DNA of 64,000 nt from Candidatus Methanoliparum thermophilum (lineage in GTDB: Archaea > Halobacteriota > Methanoliparia > Methanoliparales > Methanoliparaceae). Made by a program: the position numbers and the translations under genes. The stretch spans positions 1 through 64,000 of the forward strand of contig RXIF01000006.1 of assembly GCA_004212075.1 (NCBI GenBank), written 5' to 3'. Every line of letters begins with the position of its first letter. The stretch's first letter is position 1. Below, piece by piece: positions 30,335 through 38,731 of the stretch. The notes below the pieces were generated by a model. The model had not been told where the DNA came from, ran no database searches, and saw only the letters and a list, made by a program, of their open reading frames with translations.

Positions 30335-32905
30335 ATGCGAAGCTGGTGGGAAGTAGCAACGCCTGTTAAGGAGATAAGGGAAGGGAACATAAGGGAGGAT
30401 ATATTCGCCGCGGATCTCGGAGATGTTGTAGATGGAAAAGCGCCTTTAGAGTACATAGATGCTGTGACATTCTTTAGCAGAACCTATCTCACTGAGGGCT
30501 TAAATAACCTTTTAGAGGATGTTCTGTCTATATTAGCAGGAAATGGTGGCAACCCGGTCATACAGTTGAAAACCCCATTTGGAGGGGGTAAGACACATGC
30601 TCTCCTCGCTTTGTATCATGTGATAAAGAACAGGGATAAGATAGACCATCTCTACCCAGATCTTCCAAAGACCAGCGCCAAGGTTGTTGTATTCGTCGGA
30701 ACAAAACAGGATCCACTAAAAGGAAGAACACCTTGGGGTGAGATGGCATATCAGCTCGGCAGGTATGATTTTGTAAAGGAGCATGATGATAAGAGAATAA
30801 GTCCGGGCAAAGATGTTTTAAGCAAGGTTCTGGGTGATGAACCTCTTCTAATTCTCATTGATGAACTTGTTGAGTATGCTGTAAAAGCTAAAGATTTTGC
30901 GGATCAGGTATCTGCATTCTCCCAGGAGCTGACAGAAGTTGTAAGGGCTAGAGGCAGGTGCTGCCTGGTCTGCACCCTGCCATCCAGTGCTCCCTATGGG
31001 GAAAGAGGAGAGAGAGCTCTAAACGAGCTTCAGAAGATATTTGGTAGAGTTGAGACTATCTATGAGCCTGTTAAAGGTATGGAACTCTATGAGATAATAA
31101 GAAAACGTTTATTTGATTATGTGGGGGATGAAAGCACCATAAAAAATGTTGCCCAGAGCCATTTTGAGATGTATCAAAAAATGGGAGCTGATGTGCCCCC
31201 GAAAGTAAAGGAAGTAGCTTACAGAGATAAGATAGAACATGCATATCCTTTCCATCCCGAGCTGATAGATCTCCTCTATGAAAGATGGGGCTCATACTCT
31301 ACGTTTCAGAGAACTAGAGGGGTTATGGCACTACTTGCATGGGTAGTCCATGATCTATATAAACAAAGGTTGCCCTCGCCACTGATCTATCCCTCTCTTG
31401 TCAATCTCGAAAATACAAAGATACGCTCGAATTTTATCAAGCACATAGGAAGCGAATACAACAGCGTCATAGATTCTGATATCGCTGGAAGAAGCGCAAA
31501 ATCCCAGAGAATTGATAAAGAGATGGGAAGTGAATATGAAAAATACGGAATAGCTAAAAACATTGCAACAACGATCTTTCTCTATTCTTTCACTTCCTCC
31601 GGAAAGAGCGGAATAACACTACCAGAGATCAGGGTTGCCATTCTCCGGGAAGGAATACCCCCCACTATTGTGGGAGATGCTGTGAACAAGCTCAAAGATG
31701 AGCTGTGGTACCTCCATACAGATGGCGTATACAGATTTACAACTCAACCCAATCTCAACCGTGTCATCGTGGAAAGAGAGCAGACCATAACTTCAGAAAA
31801 AACTGTTGAAGAGACGAGAAAAGCAATTCAGAACGGGGCTGGAAGTGATCTGCAATGTTATCTCTGGCCAAAGAGCCATGCAGATATACCAGATGATCAG
31901 AATCTAAAACTGGCTATTTTACCCCCGGAATTTGATAAAGAGAATTTAGAGTTTTTTGATAAAGCAGGTTCTGGTTTCAGGGCAAACAGAAACACACTAT
32001 TCCTTATCGGGATGGATAGCCATGAGTCTCTCTCTATGGCTATAAAAAACTGGCTTGCCCTTAAGAGCATAGAAAAAGATCCTGACCTTTCCCAGTCTCT
32101 TGCACCACAGGATAAAAAAGATCTAAAAGAAAGAATCGAAGCTGCAAAAAGCAATATCAATTTTGAAGTTATCTCTGCATATAGACATTTAGCTCTACCA
32201 GAGAAGGTATGGAAGGATCTCGGAACCCCCACAATAGGACTCTCTTCCAGTATTTCTGAAAGAGTAAAAAACTATCTTTTACAGGAAGGAAGAATACTAA
32301 GGGAGATATCTCCACAATATATTTTTAACAAAGCTTTTGGCGAGGGGGAAGGTGAAAAGCGGGTTGAGAATATCTATAACCTATTCCTCAGAACACCGGG
32401 GCTTTCAATACCTGAAAACAAAGAGATATTTCTTGATGCTATAAAAACAGGAGTTAAAGGAAAGAAATTTGGCTTAGAAGACGGATCAATTTACTTTGGG
32501 GAAGATTGCTCTCCAACCATGGAATCCATAGTATTGCGCCCGGAGATCGCTGAGCAGAAAAAAGAGAAGAAAAGGGAAGATCAAGATATAGAAAGACCAC
32601 TAGTTCTTGATAGAGAAATACCACAACCACCAGCGCCACCGGAAAGAGGGGAAGTCACAGGCAAACAGGTAAAAAGGAAAAAGTTAGCCATAAGGGCAAA
32701 AGTGCCGTTGCCGTGGAATTTCTGGTCAAATATATTCCGCGGAGTGATTCAGCCGCTTCAAGGTGATCAATTGCGCATCACAATAGAGGTTGAAGCGGAA
32801 GGAGAGATTGATGAGAATACCATCAATCTGAAGATCAAAGAAACGCTTAATCAGATCGGCGCAGAGGTGGAGCGCTTTAATGTTGTTGATGTTGATGAAG
32901 GCTAA
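30335..32905 (+). CDS. DUF499 AAA-type ATPase
   Basis: This 856-residue protein matches DUF499 (COG1483), predicted P-loop ATPases found beside COG1743 methylases. Walker A is TPFGGGKTH with G83-G84-G85-K86-T87. A Walker B-like strand LLILIDELVEY lies near residue 178, and an arginine-finger-like VVRARGRCCL is nearby. The middle contains a helical region with YPFHPELIDLLYERWGS near 305. The C-terminal part has a proline-rich linker (PQPPAPPERG near 765) before a small globular end. GGAGGAAT lies before the ATG. Its role as a defence effector or motor is inferred from neighbours. Confidence 0.88.
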   Translation: MRSWWEVATPVKEIREGNIREDIFAADLGDVVDGKAPLEYIDAVTFFSRTYLTEGLNNLLEDVLSILAGNGGNPVIQLKTPFGGGKTHALLALYHVIKNRDKIDHLYPDLPKTSAKVVVFVGTKQDPLKGRTPWGEMAYQLGRYDFVKEHDDKRISPGKDVLSKVLGDEPLLILIDELVEYAVKAKDFADQVSAFSQELTEVVRARGRCCLVCTLPSSAPYGERGERALNELQKIFGRVETIYEPVKGMELYEIIRKRLFDYVGDESTIKNVAQSHFEMYQKMGADVPPKVKEVAYRDKIEHAYPFHPELIDLLYERWGSYSTFQRTRGVMALLAWVVHDLYKQRLPSPLIYPSLVNLENTKIRSNFIKHIGSEYNSVIDSDIAGRSAKSQRIDKEMGSEYEKYGIAKNIATTIFLYSFTSSGKSGITLPEIRVAILREGIPPTIVGDAVNKLKDELWYLHTDGVYRFTTQPNLNRVIVEREQTITSEKTVEETRKAIQNGAGSDLQCYLWPKSHADIPDDQNLKLAILPPEFDKENLEFFDKAGSGFRANRNTLFLIGMDSHESLSMAIKNWLALKSIEKDPDLSQSLAPQDKKDLKERIEAAKSNINFEVISAYRHLALPEKVWKDLGTPTIGLSSSISERVKNYLLQEGRILREISPQYIFNKAFGEGEGEKRVENIYNLFLRTPGLSIPENKEIFLDAIKTGVKGKKFGLEDGSIYFGEDCSPTMESIVLRPEIAEQKKEKKREDQDIERPLVLDREIPQPPAPPERGEVTGKQVKRKKLAIRAKVPLPWNFWSNIFRGVIQPLQGDQLRITIEVEAEGEIDENTINLKIKETLNQIGAEVERFNVVDVDEG

Positions 32906-32934
32906 ACCTTAGAAAATTTTATTAAACATCTGTG

Positions 32935-33135
32935 ATGCCAGAGCATGATAGTTTTGTTAGAGAGGCATTTGAGTGGGAAAGCAAAGATGAGCAAAGCAGA
33001 TCTAGTCCTGTAAACCAGATGCCTGCTGTTTGGTTCTGGATTAGTGTAACGGTGTTTATGGTTACAACATCCTCCATTATCTTCTCGTTCATCGCTTTGA
33101 CGAAAGACGATAAGAGACTAATGCAAGAGCGCTGA
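32935..33135 (+). CDS. Small single-pass membrane protein, unknown
   Basis: The reading frame gives 66 residues from ATG 32935 (GTG 32932 is a near alternative). It has a charged N-terminus (HDSFVREAFEWESKDEQ), one clear transmembrane helix (AVWFWISVTVFMVTTSSIIF) and a short charged tail. It begins 29 bases after the DUF499 gene on the same strand and its end overlaps, tail to tail, the opposite-strand gene at 33118. It could be a fourth member of the defence array or an independent gene. The family is not recognised. Confidence 0.55.
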   Translation: MPEHDSFVREAFEWESKDEQSRSSPVNQMPAVWFWISVTVFMVTTSSIIFSFIALTKDDKRLMQER

Positions 33136-33687
33136 AAGAAGTGCGTTAAGCTCTATTCTTCCTTTTGGATCCATAAAGATGTAGAGATAATCCTTTTTAG
33201 CATACAGATGGAATAGCACTTTATTATCGAGCATCCTGATTATCTTTACCGCTTCATCTGCATCCCCAGCAAATGAAAAACCGCCCCTCTCTTCCAGCTT
33301 CAATCCTTTCAATTCTTTCTTCTCATTTCGGCTCAGCATTCTCCATTTCCCGAAAATGTGAAGCTCATTGATCTCCATTCTGCCCTTAACCACGATGTAA
33401 AGCCTGTCTGCTTTATTAACAAGGAGGCTTATGGGAAAGTATAGTAAAGCATGCCTTGGAAGAAGGGTCAGTGTCGCTTCAACATCTGCATTACTTAGCT
33501 TATACTTAGCTTTAAAACCGACGTAACCTCCAAGCCAGGTGTATTCTTTATCTAAAGGTTTTAAGCTCTCTTCAAGATCATTTGATACCCTGCTCATGAT
33601 CCCGAGGTTGAGCTTTCTTCCTTTGAAAAACTGGTACATTGCTATAGCGCTTAGAAGGATTATTAGAAAAATAAGTTCTACATCCAC
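33118..33687 (-). CDS. Membrane-anchored protein of unknown function, last gene of the CstA-ArsA cluster
   Basis: The 189-residue protein starts with a hydrophobic helix (IFLIILLSAIAMYQFF, residues 6-21) followed by basic residues, so the rest probably faces the cytoplasm. The soluble part looks like a mixed alpha/beta domain (ATLTLLPRHALLYFPISLLV; LYIVVKGRMEINELHIFGKW; LYIFMDPKGRIELNALLSALL). No catalytic motif is visible. It overlaps the ArsA-type gene by 10 bases, so the two are likely co-translated. Confidence 0.75.
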   Translation of the reverse strand: MDVELIFLIILLSAIAMYQFFKGRKLNLGIMSRVSNDLEESLKPLDKEYTWLGGYVGFKAKYKLSNADVEATLTLLPRHALLYFPISLLVNKADRLYIVVKGRMEINELHIFGKWRMLSRNEKKELKGLKLEERGGFSFAGDADEAVKIIRMLDNKVLFHLYAKKDYLYIFMDPKGRIELNALLSALLH

Positions 33688-34403
33688 TTTTCAACCTCTA
33701 ACATTCGCAGTTTTTCTCCCTTTGGCTCAAAAGGGAGCTTTGGTATGCCACCTTCACACATGTTATATACCCTTTTGTACTTAAAACCAAGTCTTTTCAA
33801 TGAGTTTTCTATTCTACTGGCTTCCATCTCGGCAAGAGACTCCTTTGTTGTAACAACATAAACAATGCTGCTTTGAAGTTTCCTCTTCAGCTCAGAAGTT
33901 CTATCCCGCATAAGCTTTAATCTCTCAAGGACTTTATCTTCTTCCTGAAAACCTGATATCTTACTTAAAGCTCTTCTTCTTTCAACAATCTTCTCTCTGA
34001 GCGCTATGAGAGCTTCAAGCCACCCTTCCTCTGCAGAAGGCAGTTCTAAAACTCTTAGCGCTAAACCCGCAGGGGGCATATCTAGAATAACCTCCCCATC
34101 AATTACTCTTTCAATCTCAACAAGCATCACATGCTCTTCTATCCCCGGGGTAAACTCTATGGTATCTACCAAAGAATCCATGCTCAATGCGTTGAGATAA
34201 TTGTAAGCTTTTTTAAGGTATTCCTCTACAGCACTATCAACGTTCAATTCTTCTATGTCTATGCCCGTATTCTCTCCCAGAATATCTTTCAGATTGGACA
34301 TGGGATCTACTGAAAAAAGTTTTACTTTTTCTCTGGAAAGAGCGAGAGCACAAGCCAGAGTGCTCTTTCCGACTCCGCCTTTTCCTATGAAGATGTGTAT
34401 CAT
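33678..34403 (-). CDS. ArsA/Get3-family ATPase
   Basis: This is a P-loop ATPase of the ArsA/Get3/MinD group with the deviant Walker A GKGGVGKSTLACALA at residues 6-20 and a switch-like VILDMPPAGLALRVLELP that matches the DTAPTGHTLRLL signature of ArsA/Get3. A later VYVVTTKESLAEMEASR strand is also family-like. At 241 residues it is shorter than typical ArsA or Get3, and the metal-binding or client-binding parts are not evident. ATG 34403, with GGAG 7 bases before it, is preferred over an upstream frame that would put 16 unrelated residues ahead of the P-loop. It lies between a small gene and an anchored protein, downstream of cstA. Confidence 0.88.
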   Translation of the reverse strand: MIHIFIGKGGVGKSTLACALALSREKVKLFSVDPMSNLKDILGENTGIDIEELNVDSAVEEYLKKAYNYLNALSMDSLVDTIEFTPGIEEHVMLVEIERVIDGEVILDMPPAGLALRVLELPSAEEGWLEALIALREKIVERRRALSKISGFQEEDKVLERLKLMRDRTSELKRKLQSSIVYVVTTKESLAEMEASRIENSLKRLGFKYKRVYNMCEGGIPKLPFEPKGEKLRMLEVEKWM

Positions 34404-34413
34404 GTTGGCTCCA

Positions 34414-34653
34414 TCAAACCCCGATCCTGCAGAGCATATCATCGAGCTCAAATGTTCTTTTATTCATAACCTCTATCTCCTTTCCTAGATAAGGGAGGAG
34501 CTCCAGAGAGAGAGACACCGGGGTTAAAGGAATGCCAACAAAGTTACCAAAGAGCATTAGGGCAAAGAGGTTTTCCAGCTCCTCCAGTTCAAAACTAACC
34601 ACGTTTGTAGCATTTTCTTGCAGGAGTTTAGGTAGAAATTTAAAAAAATTCAT
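34414..34653 (-). CDS. Small acidic protein of unknown function between cstA and the ArsA-type ATPase
   Basis: The 79-residue protein (KFLPKLLQENATNVVSFELEELENLF near the start, LPYLGKEIEVMNKRTFELDD near the end) overlaps cstA by 4 bases and ends 10 bases before the ATPase start. This tight packing is the best reason to believe it is a real gene. It has moderately hydrophobic helices but no obvious transmembrane span or motif. The family is not recognised. Confidence 0.65.
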   Translation of the reverse strand: MNFFKFLPKLLQENATNVVSFELEELENLFALMLFGNFVGIPLTPVSLSLELLPYLGKEIEVMNKRTFELDDMLCRIGV

Positions 34654-36380
34654 CCTGTTGCTTCTCCCGGCAGCTTCATCCTGTTTTGGAAATCGTAAAG
34701 CAGAACAAAATTGAGAGCCAGACCTATAGAGAGTATTATCACTACACCCCAGGTAATAGGCCTAACATAAAGAAGATACCATACAATTGCTGCAGTGACT
34801 AAAAACCATAGAAATATCGCTGGTCCGACTATAAGGTACACATATTTTCTCTCAGCCTTAAGGTATTTCGCCACCCAAACTGCAGAGGTCATTAGAGCTA
34901 TGCTCGCAAGGAGCTGGTTCATCCCTGCAAAAGCTGGCCACAGCTGGGAATAGCTTCCTGTGTAAGAAAGAGCCACTCCAAAGAACGCAGGTATTATACC
35001 TGCTACCCACCTGTTTTTGAGCAGATCAAACCCCTTAACAGGCTCAAGCAAATCCTGCCATACGAACCTTGCGAGCCTTGTTGCCGTGTCTAAGGATGTT
35101 ATCGCAAAGGCGCTCACCCAGAGAGTGGCAAATATCATCCCGAACTCGTATGGTATCCTTGCAAAGTTTTCAAGAACGAGAGCATAGGACATTGAAAAGA
35201 ATGTCGGTGCTCCGCCGAGCAGATTTATTACGCCAAGATAGTTCTCTCCGAGATAAACAGGATTGCTGATAAGCGATGAAATAGTATAGCCTGCGGACTC
35301 AACAATCCCGGCATTGGCTGCTATCACCGCTGTGCCAAATATCGCTATGCTCGAGATGACAACCGTTGCCAGAAAACCCTCAGTGAGCATGCCCCCATAA
35401 CCTATCATCAATCCATTTATTTCGCTGTCAAGCTGCTTGCTTGTGGTTCCGCTACCAACGATTGAATGAAAGCCTGAAAGAGCCCCACACGCTATAACTA
35501 GGGGCACTGCAGGTAAAAAGGGTGAGGCTATTCCTCCACCACTTCCGACAACATTTGCGCTGAAAATGGTGAACGATGGAAAATCAAAAGGCTTTAGTGC
35601 GAAAATGAGAGAGACAAAGCCTAAAGCTAAACCTGCATAAAGCAGAAAAGAGTTCAGATAGTCTCTTGGCTGAAGAAGACACCAGACAGGGAGTGCTGAA
35701 GCAAGTATTATGTAAAAAAAGAGAATGATGTTCCATTGCTTATAACTCAGCTCGATGGGCAAATAGTGTCCTATGAATATTGTTGTTACGAGCAGGATAA
35801 CCCCTAGCGCTGTAGATACCTTAAAACCGATTCTTGTTCTGTACATTATAAAGCCTATGAATACGGCAACAAGTATGAGCGCAAGTGTTGATGTTGCAGC
35901 CTGCGGTGTCGCAACAAACATCCCTGCAACAACGCTAGTAAAAGCAGCTATTACAAGAACCATTGTGAACCATACAAACACACCAAAGGAATAGGATGTT
36001 CTTTTGCTCATAACTCTTCCAGAGATCCACTGGATCGATTTTCCATCATACCGCACACTTGCCATCAAAGCAAGATAGTCATGGGTTGCTCCTATGAACA
36101 CATTTCCCAGCCAGACCCATAAAAGCCCTGGTAACCAGCCCCAACCCATCGCCATAGCCGGTCCTAATATAGGCCCTGTTCCAGCTATGCTTGCAAAGTG
36201 ATGACCGAAAAGGACATAGCGATTTGCAGGGTAGTAATCAACGTTATCACACATCCTTAGTGCTGGAGTTGGAGAGCTTTTATCAGCCTTTATCACATTT
36301 TTCTCCAATCTTTTCCCATAGAAAAAGTAGGCTGCAAGGTATATGGCTGATGCGATCAGAAGTATGACAAAACCGTACAT
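34650..36380 (-). CDS. cstA: CstA-family carbon-starvation / pyruvate-peptide transporter
   Basis: CstA proteins are multi-span membrane transporters for pyruvate or peptides. The 576-residue protein has the conserved GHHFASIAGTGPILGPAMAMGWGWLPG block near residue 60, followed by GNVFIGATHDY and a set of about 14 to 16 hydrophobic segments. CGALSGFHSIVGSGTTSKQL near residue 300 is another family landmark. It heads a minus-strand run with the 79-residue protein, the ArsA-type ATPase and the anchored protein. Its upstream 55 bases recur before the broken phosphatase gene at 38732-40197. Confidence 0.92.
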   Translation of the reverse strand: MYGFVILLIASAIYLAAYFFYGKRLEKNVIKADKSSPTPALRMCDNVDYYPANRYVLFGHHFASIAGTGPILGPAMAMGWGWLPGLLWVWLGNVFIGATHDYLALMASVRYDGKSIQWISGRVMSKRTSYSFGVFVWFTMVLVIAAFTSVVAGMFVATPQAATSTLALILVAVFIGFIMYRTRIGFKVSTALGVILLVTTIFIGHYLPIELSYKQWNIILFFYIILASALPVWCLLQPRDYLNSFLLYAGLALGFVSLIFALKPFDFPSFTIFSANVVGSGGGIASPFLPAVPLVIACGALSGFHSIVGSGTTSKQLDSEINGLMIGYGGMLTEGFLATVVISSIAIFGTAVIAANAGIVESAGYTISSLISNPVYLGENYLGVINLLGGAPTFFSMSYALVLENFARIPYEFGMIFATLWVSAFAITSLDTATRLARFVWQDLLEPVKGFDLLKNRWVAGIIPAFFGVALSYTGSYSQLWPAFAGMNQLLASIALMTSAVWVAKYLKAERKYVYLIVGPAIFLWFLVTAAIVWYLLYVRPITWGVVIILSIGLALNFVLLYDFQNRMKLPGEATG

Positions 36381-36390
36381 AAAATTAAAG

Positions 36391-36445
36391 TGCCGTTTTG
36401 TATATAAATAATTAATCTAAACCATTTTAAAGATCTTTGGATAAT
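36391..36445 (-). promoter_or_regulatory. Promoter repeat upstream of cstA
   Basis: The stretch contains a TATA-like element (minus strand ATTATTTATATACAAAACG) about 20-25 bases ahead of the cstA start. It is repeated with few changes at 40207-40262, also just 10 bases before a start codon. The shared unit continues upstream as AGATCTTTGGATAAT. The position suggests leaderless transcripts. Confidence 0.6.
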
Positions 36446-36771
36446 TTCCCTGAAAAAATAGAAAAGAGTCTTTTGTTCATGTCTTTGCTCAACTATGGAA
36501 GAGAAAAAGTCTATCGAAAATTATATCCTCTATTCCCTGCTCTCATTTACCACTGAAAGCTTACAGGCACCAATCCTCTTTTTCGCTGCATCATTAATTT
36601 GCAAGGATTCATAGAGCGCAGTAAGAGTTACACAATCCTCAACGATAGAATAGGGAAGATCTTAATACTTAAAACGCAATTTCTTATTTTTCATAATTCT
36701 TATGCAAAATTCTCAAATAGTTTTTAAAATAACAAAAAGTTTTTAAAATAACAAAAATCTACCATTGATCT
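36446..36771. other. Intergenic region between divergent transporter genes
   Basis: This region separates cstA from the NSS transporter. A 43-codon open stretch on the minus strand (about 36661-36532, SIVEDCVTLTALYESLQIND) lacks a start and may be gene debris. I do not recognise it. A 19-base tandem duplication near the NSS start is listed separately. No RNA gene is seen. Confidence 0.4.
36719..36756 (+). repeat. 19-base tandem duplication in the NSS transporter promoter
   Basis: The unit AGTTTTTAAAATAACAAAA occurs twice without a gap (36719-36737 and 36738-36756), ending 15 bases before the transporter ATG. The unit is TATA-like, so the duplication may create two basal promoter elements. 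Confidence 0.75.
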
Positions 36772-38292
36772 ATGGATAGTGAAAGAGAGAGGTGGACTTC
36801 AAGGAGTGCTTTCATCTTTGCTGCAATAGGTTCAGCCATAGGTCTGGGCAATCTCTGGCGTTTTTCAGCAATGTGCTATAATTATGGACAAGGGACATTT
36901 TTGATACTTTATATGATCGGACTAATCGTTTTAGGCATACCTTGGTTCCTCACAGAGCTCGGTATGGGACACGTAATGCAGAGAGGCGCGCCAGGATCTT
37001 TTTCTAAGATCGGAAAAAAATGGGAATGGGCTGGATGGTGGCCTGTTTTTCTTTCATTTTTCCTAAGCACGTACTATGTGATGATAATGTCGTGGGCTGT
37101 ATGCTACATGGGCTTCTCCATCTTTCTGAGCTGGGAGACAGCTGGTACTGCTCTTGCAGAGGCTTGCCCTCAGTTCTTCAATAATTTTCTTGGTATAACC
37201 GGAGGACCTTTTGAGTTTGGTAGCTTTAATCTGCTTGCAATATTTGGTAGCATTTTAACATGGGTAGCAATATTCTTTATCCTGCACAAAGGTGTAAGAA
37301 GGGTGAGTAAGGTTGTTTACTTCACTGTAATCGTACCATGGTTGTTACTTGCAATTGTTACTATAAGAGGTCTTACCCTGCCGGGGGCTGTTGATGGTCT
37401 GAACCTCTATCTAACACCAGACCTCTCAGCTTTAGGAGATGCATCCATCTGGGTGGCAGCATTCGGGCAGATTGCATTCACTCTCAGTATAGGTATGGGT
37501 GTAATGTATGCTTATGGGAGTTATCTTCCAAAGAGGTCTGATGTAACTAATAACGCTTTAATAATCGCTTTTGCCGATTCAGGAACAGCATTCCTTGCCG
37601 GATTTGCTGTTTTCAGTGTCATAGGATATATGCTCTTCTCCCTTGGGATAATCCCTCCTGCGGTTGGAGGGCTAGGTTTAGCTTTCCAGACCTATCCTGC
37701 AGCAGTATCTCTGATGCCATTTGGGCAGAGGTTAACAGGTTTTATATTCTTCCTATGTCTATGGTTCCTTGGTATAGATTCAGCATTTTCTATGACAGAG
37801 GCTATAACAACAGCGATAACAGATAAATGGGATATTACAAAATCAAAGGCTACAGGCATAGTATGCCTGGCTGGGTTCTTAATTGGCCTTATATACACTA
37901 CCGGAGCTGGGATATACTGGCTGGACATGATAGACCGAGCAGTCTCTTTTATAGGTATACTATTGACTGGTGTGGTGGCTATGTTAATAGTGGGATGGGT
38001 CTATGGAGCTGATAGGGTCAGAGAGCATCTCAACTCCATATCTACTATAAAGCTTGGGAGATGGTTTGACTGGTTAGTAAAGGTTGTGGCACCAGCTCTT
38101 TGTATAGTTGCCATGCTTCCACAGCTGATCGCAGAGATAACAGGTGAAAATGTTGTATGGGGGATAGGAGTGACAGATAGCGTGCTAGCCTATGATATCA
38201 CGGCAGAGCTTATCGGTTTCTGGGGGTTCTTAGTGATGCCAATAGTTCTAGCTGTGATATTCTCTCTCATAAAGAGCAAAAAGGAGGTGTGA
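36772..38292 (+). CDS. Neurotransmitter:sodium symporter (NSS) family amino-acid transporter
   Basis: This is a sodium-coupled amino-acid importer of the bacterial/archaeal NSS family. The 506-residue protein opens with WTSRSAFIFAAIGSAIGLGNLWRFSAM, the unwound TM1 sodium and substrate site, and continues with GAPGSFSKIG, a TM6 region AFGQIAFTLSIGMGVMYAYGSY and about 12 hydrophobic spans. The neighbouring 37-residue protein resembles the small subunit MetS of the MetP methionine/alanine importer, so the pair is probably MetPS-like. The substrate is not determined. Confidence 0.93.
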   Translation: MDSERERWTSRSAFIFAAIGSAIGLGNLWRFSAMCYNYGQGTFLILYMIGLIVLGIPWFLTELGMGHVMQRGAPGSFSKIGKKWEWAGWWPVFLSFFLSTYYVMIMSWAVCYMGFSIFLSWETAGTALAEACPQFFNNFLGITGGPFEFGSFNLLAIFGSILTWVAIFFILHKGVRRVSKVVYFTVIVPWLLLAIVTIRGLTLPGAVDGLNLYLTPDLSALGDASIWVAAFGQIAFTLSIGMGVMYAYGSYLPKRSDVTNNALIIAFADSGTAFLAGFAVFSVIGYMLFSLGIIPPAVGGLGLAFQTYPAAVSLMPFGQRLTGFIFFLCLWFLGIDSAFSMTEAITTAITDKWDITKSKATGIVCLAGFLIGLIYTTGAGIYWLDMIDRAVSFIGILLTGVVAMLIVGWVYGADRVREHLNSISTIKLGRWFDWLVKVVAPALCIVAMLPQLIAEITGENVVWGIGVTDSVLAYDITAELIGFWGFLVMPIVLAVIFSLIKSKKEV

Positions 38293-38293
38293 T

Positions 38294-38407
38294 ATGCTAG
38301 ATCCTGCAGCTATAGTGATGTTAGTCATAGGTTGTGTTGTGTTTTATGGCGGAACTGCCCTCTTTGTCTGGATAGCTTTACGCAAAGGTAGTGAGTACAC
38401 CGATTGA
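38294..38407 (+). CDS. MetS-like small subunit of the NSS transporter
   Basis: This 37-residue protein starts at ATG 38294, just 1 base after the transporter stop, behind a strong AAGGAGGTG. It has a short N-terminus (MLDPAAIVM), a single transmembrane helix (VIGCVVFYGGTALFVWIAL) and a positively charged end (RKGSEYTD). The length, topology and position match MetS-type small subunits that accompany MetP transporters. Similarity to a named family is judged by eye. Confidence 0.82.
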   Translation: MLDPAAIVMLVIGCVVFYGGTALFVWIALRKGSEYTD

Positions 38408-38731
38408 AAGAAATATAAAGAGTGCTATTACCAATGTAGATCAAAAGCTCAGAAAGCAGCACTACAAAGCTGTGTCATTTTATACCCAGAACAGAGGGAC
38501 CAAAGTAAGGCATATTTAGCCAATGAACTCTGCAAAGCAGTATATACCTGGCGAGAACAGGGTTATCCTAAGGTTATTCCACAACACCGCTGAGAAAGAA
38601 CCTCATAAATTTCATCGTCTTTAACAATAGAGAGATGTTGTTCAGTATCACCTCTACCATCCCACTCGTTAGCTCTATCCGGCCTCAAATGATCCTTGTA
38701 TTGCATACAAACACCGATCACATCAAGTTTT
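38408..38731. other. Debris-like region without an intact gene
   Basis: Between the MetS-like gene and the broken phosphatase no intact reading frame is seen. On the minus strand about 38740-38590 reads open as KKLDVIGVCMQYKDHLRPDRANEWDG and may be the tail of the phosphatase pseudogene or another remnant. It has no start and is not recognised. Confidence 0.4.

Noticed and set aside
36719-36756. CRISPR-like array
   Set aside because: Only two units and no spacers; it is a plain tandem duplication. No CRISPR array was seen anywhere in the window.
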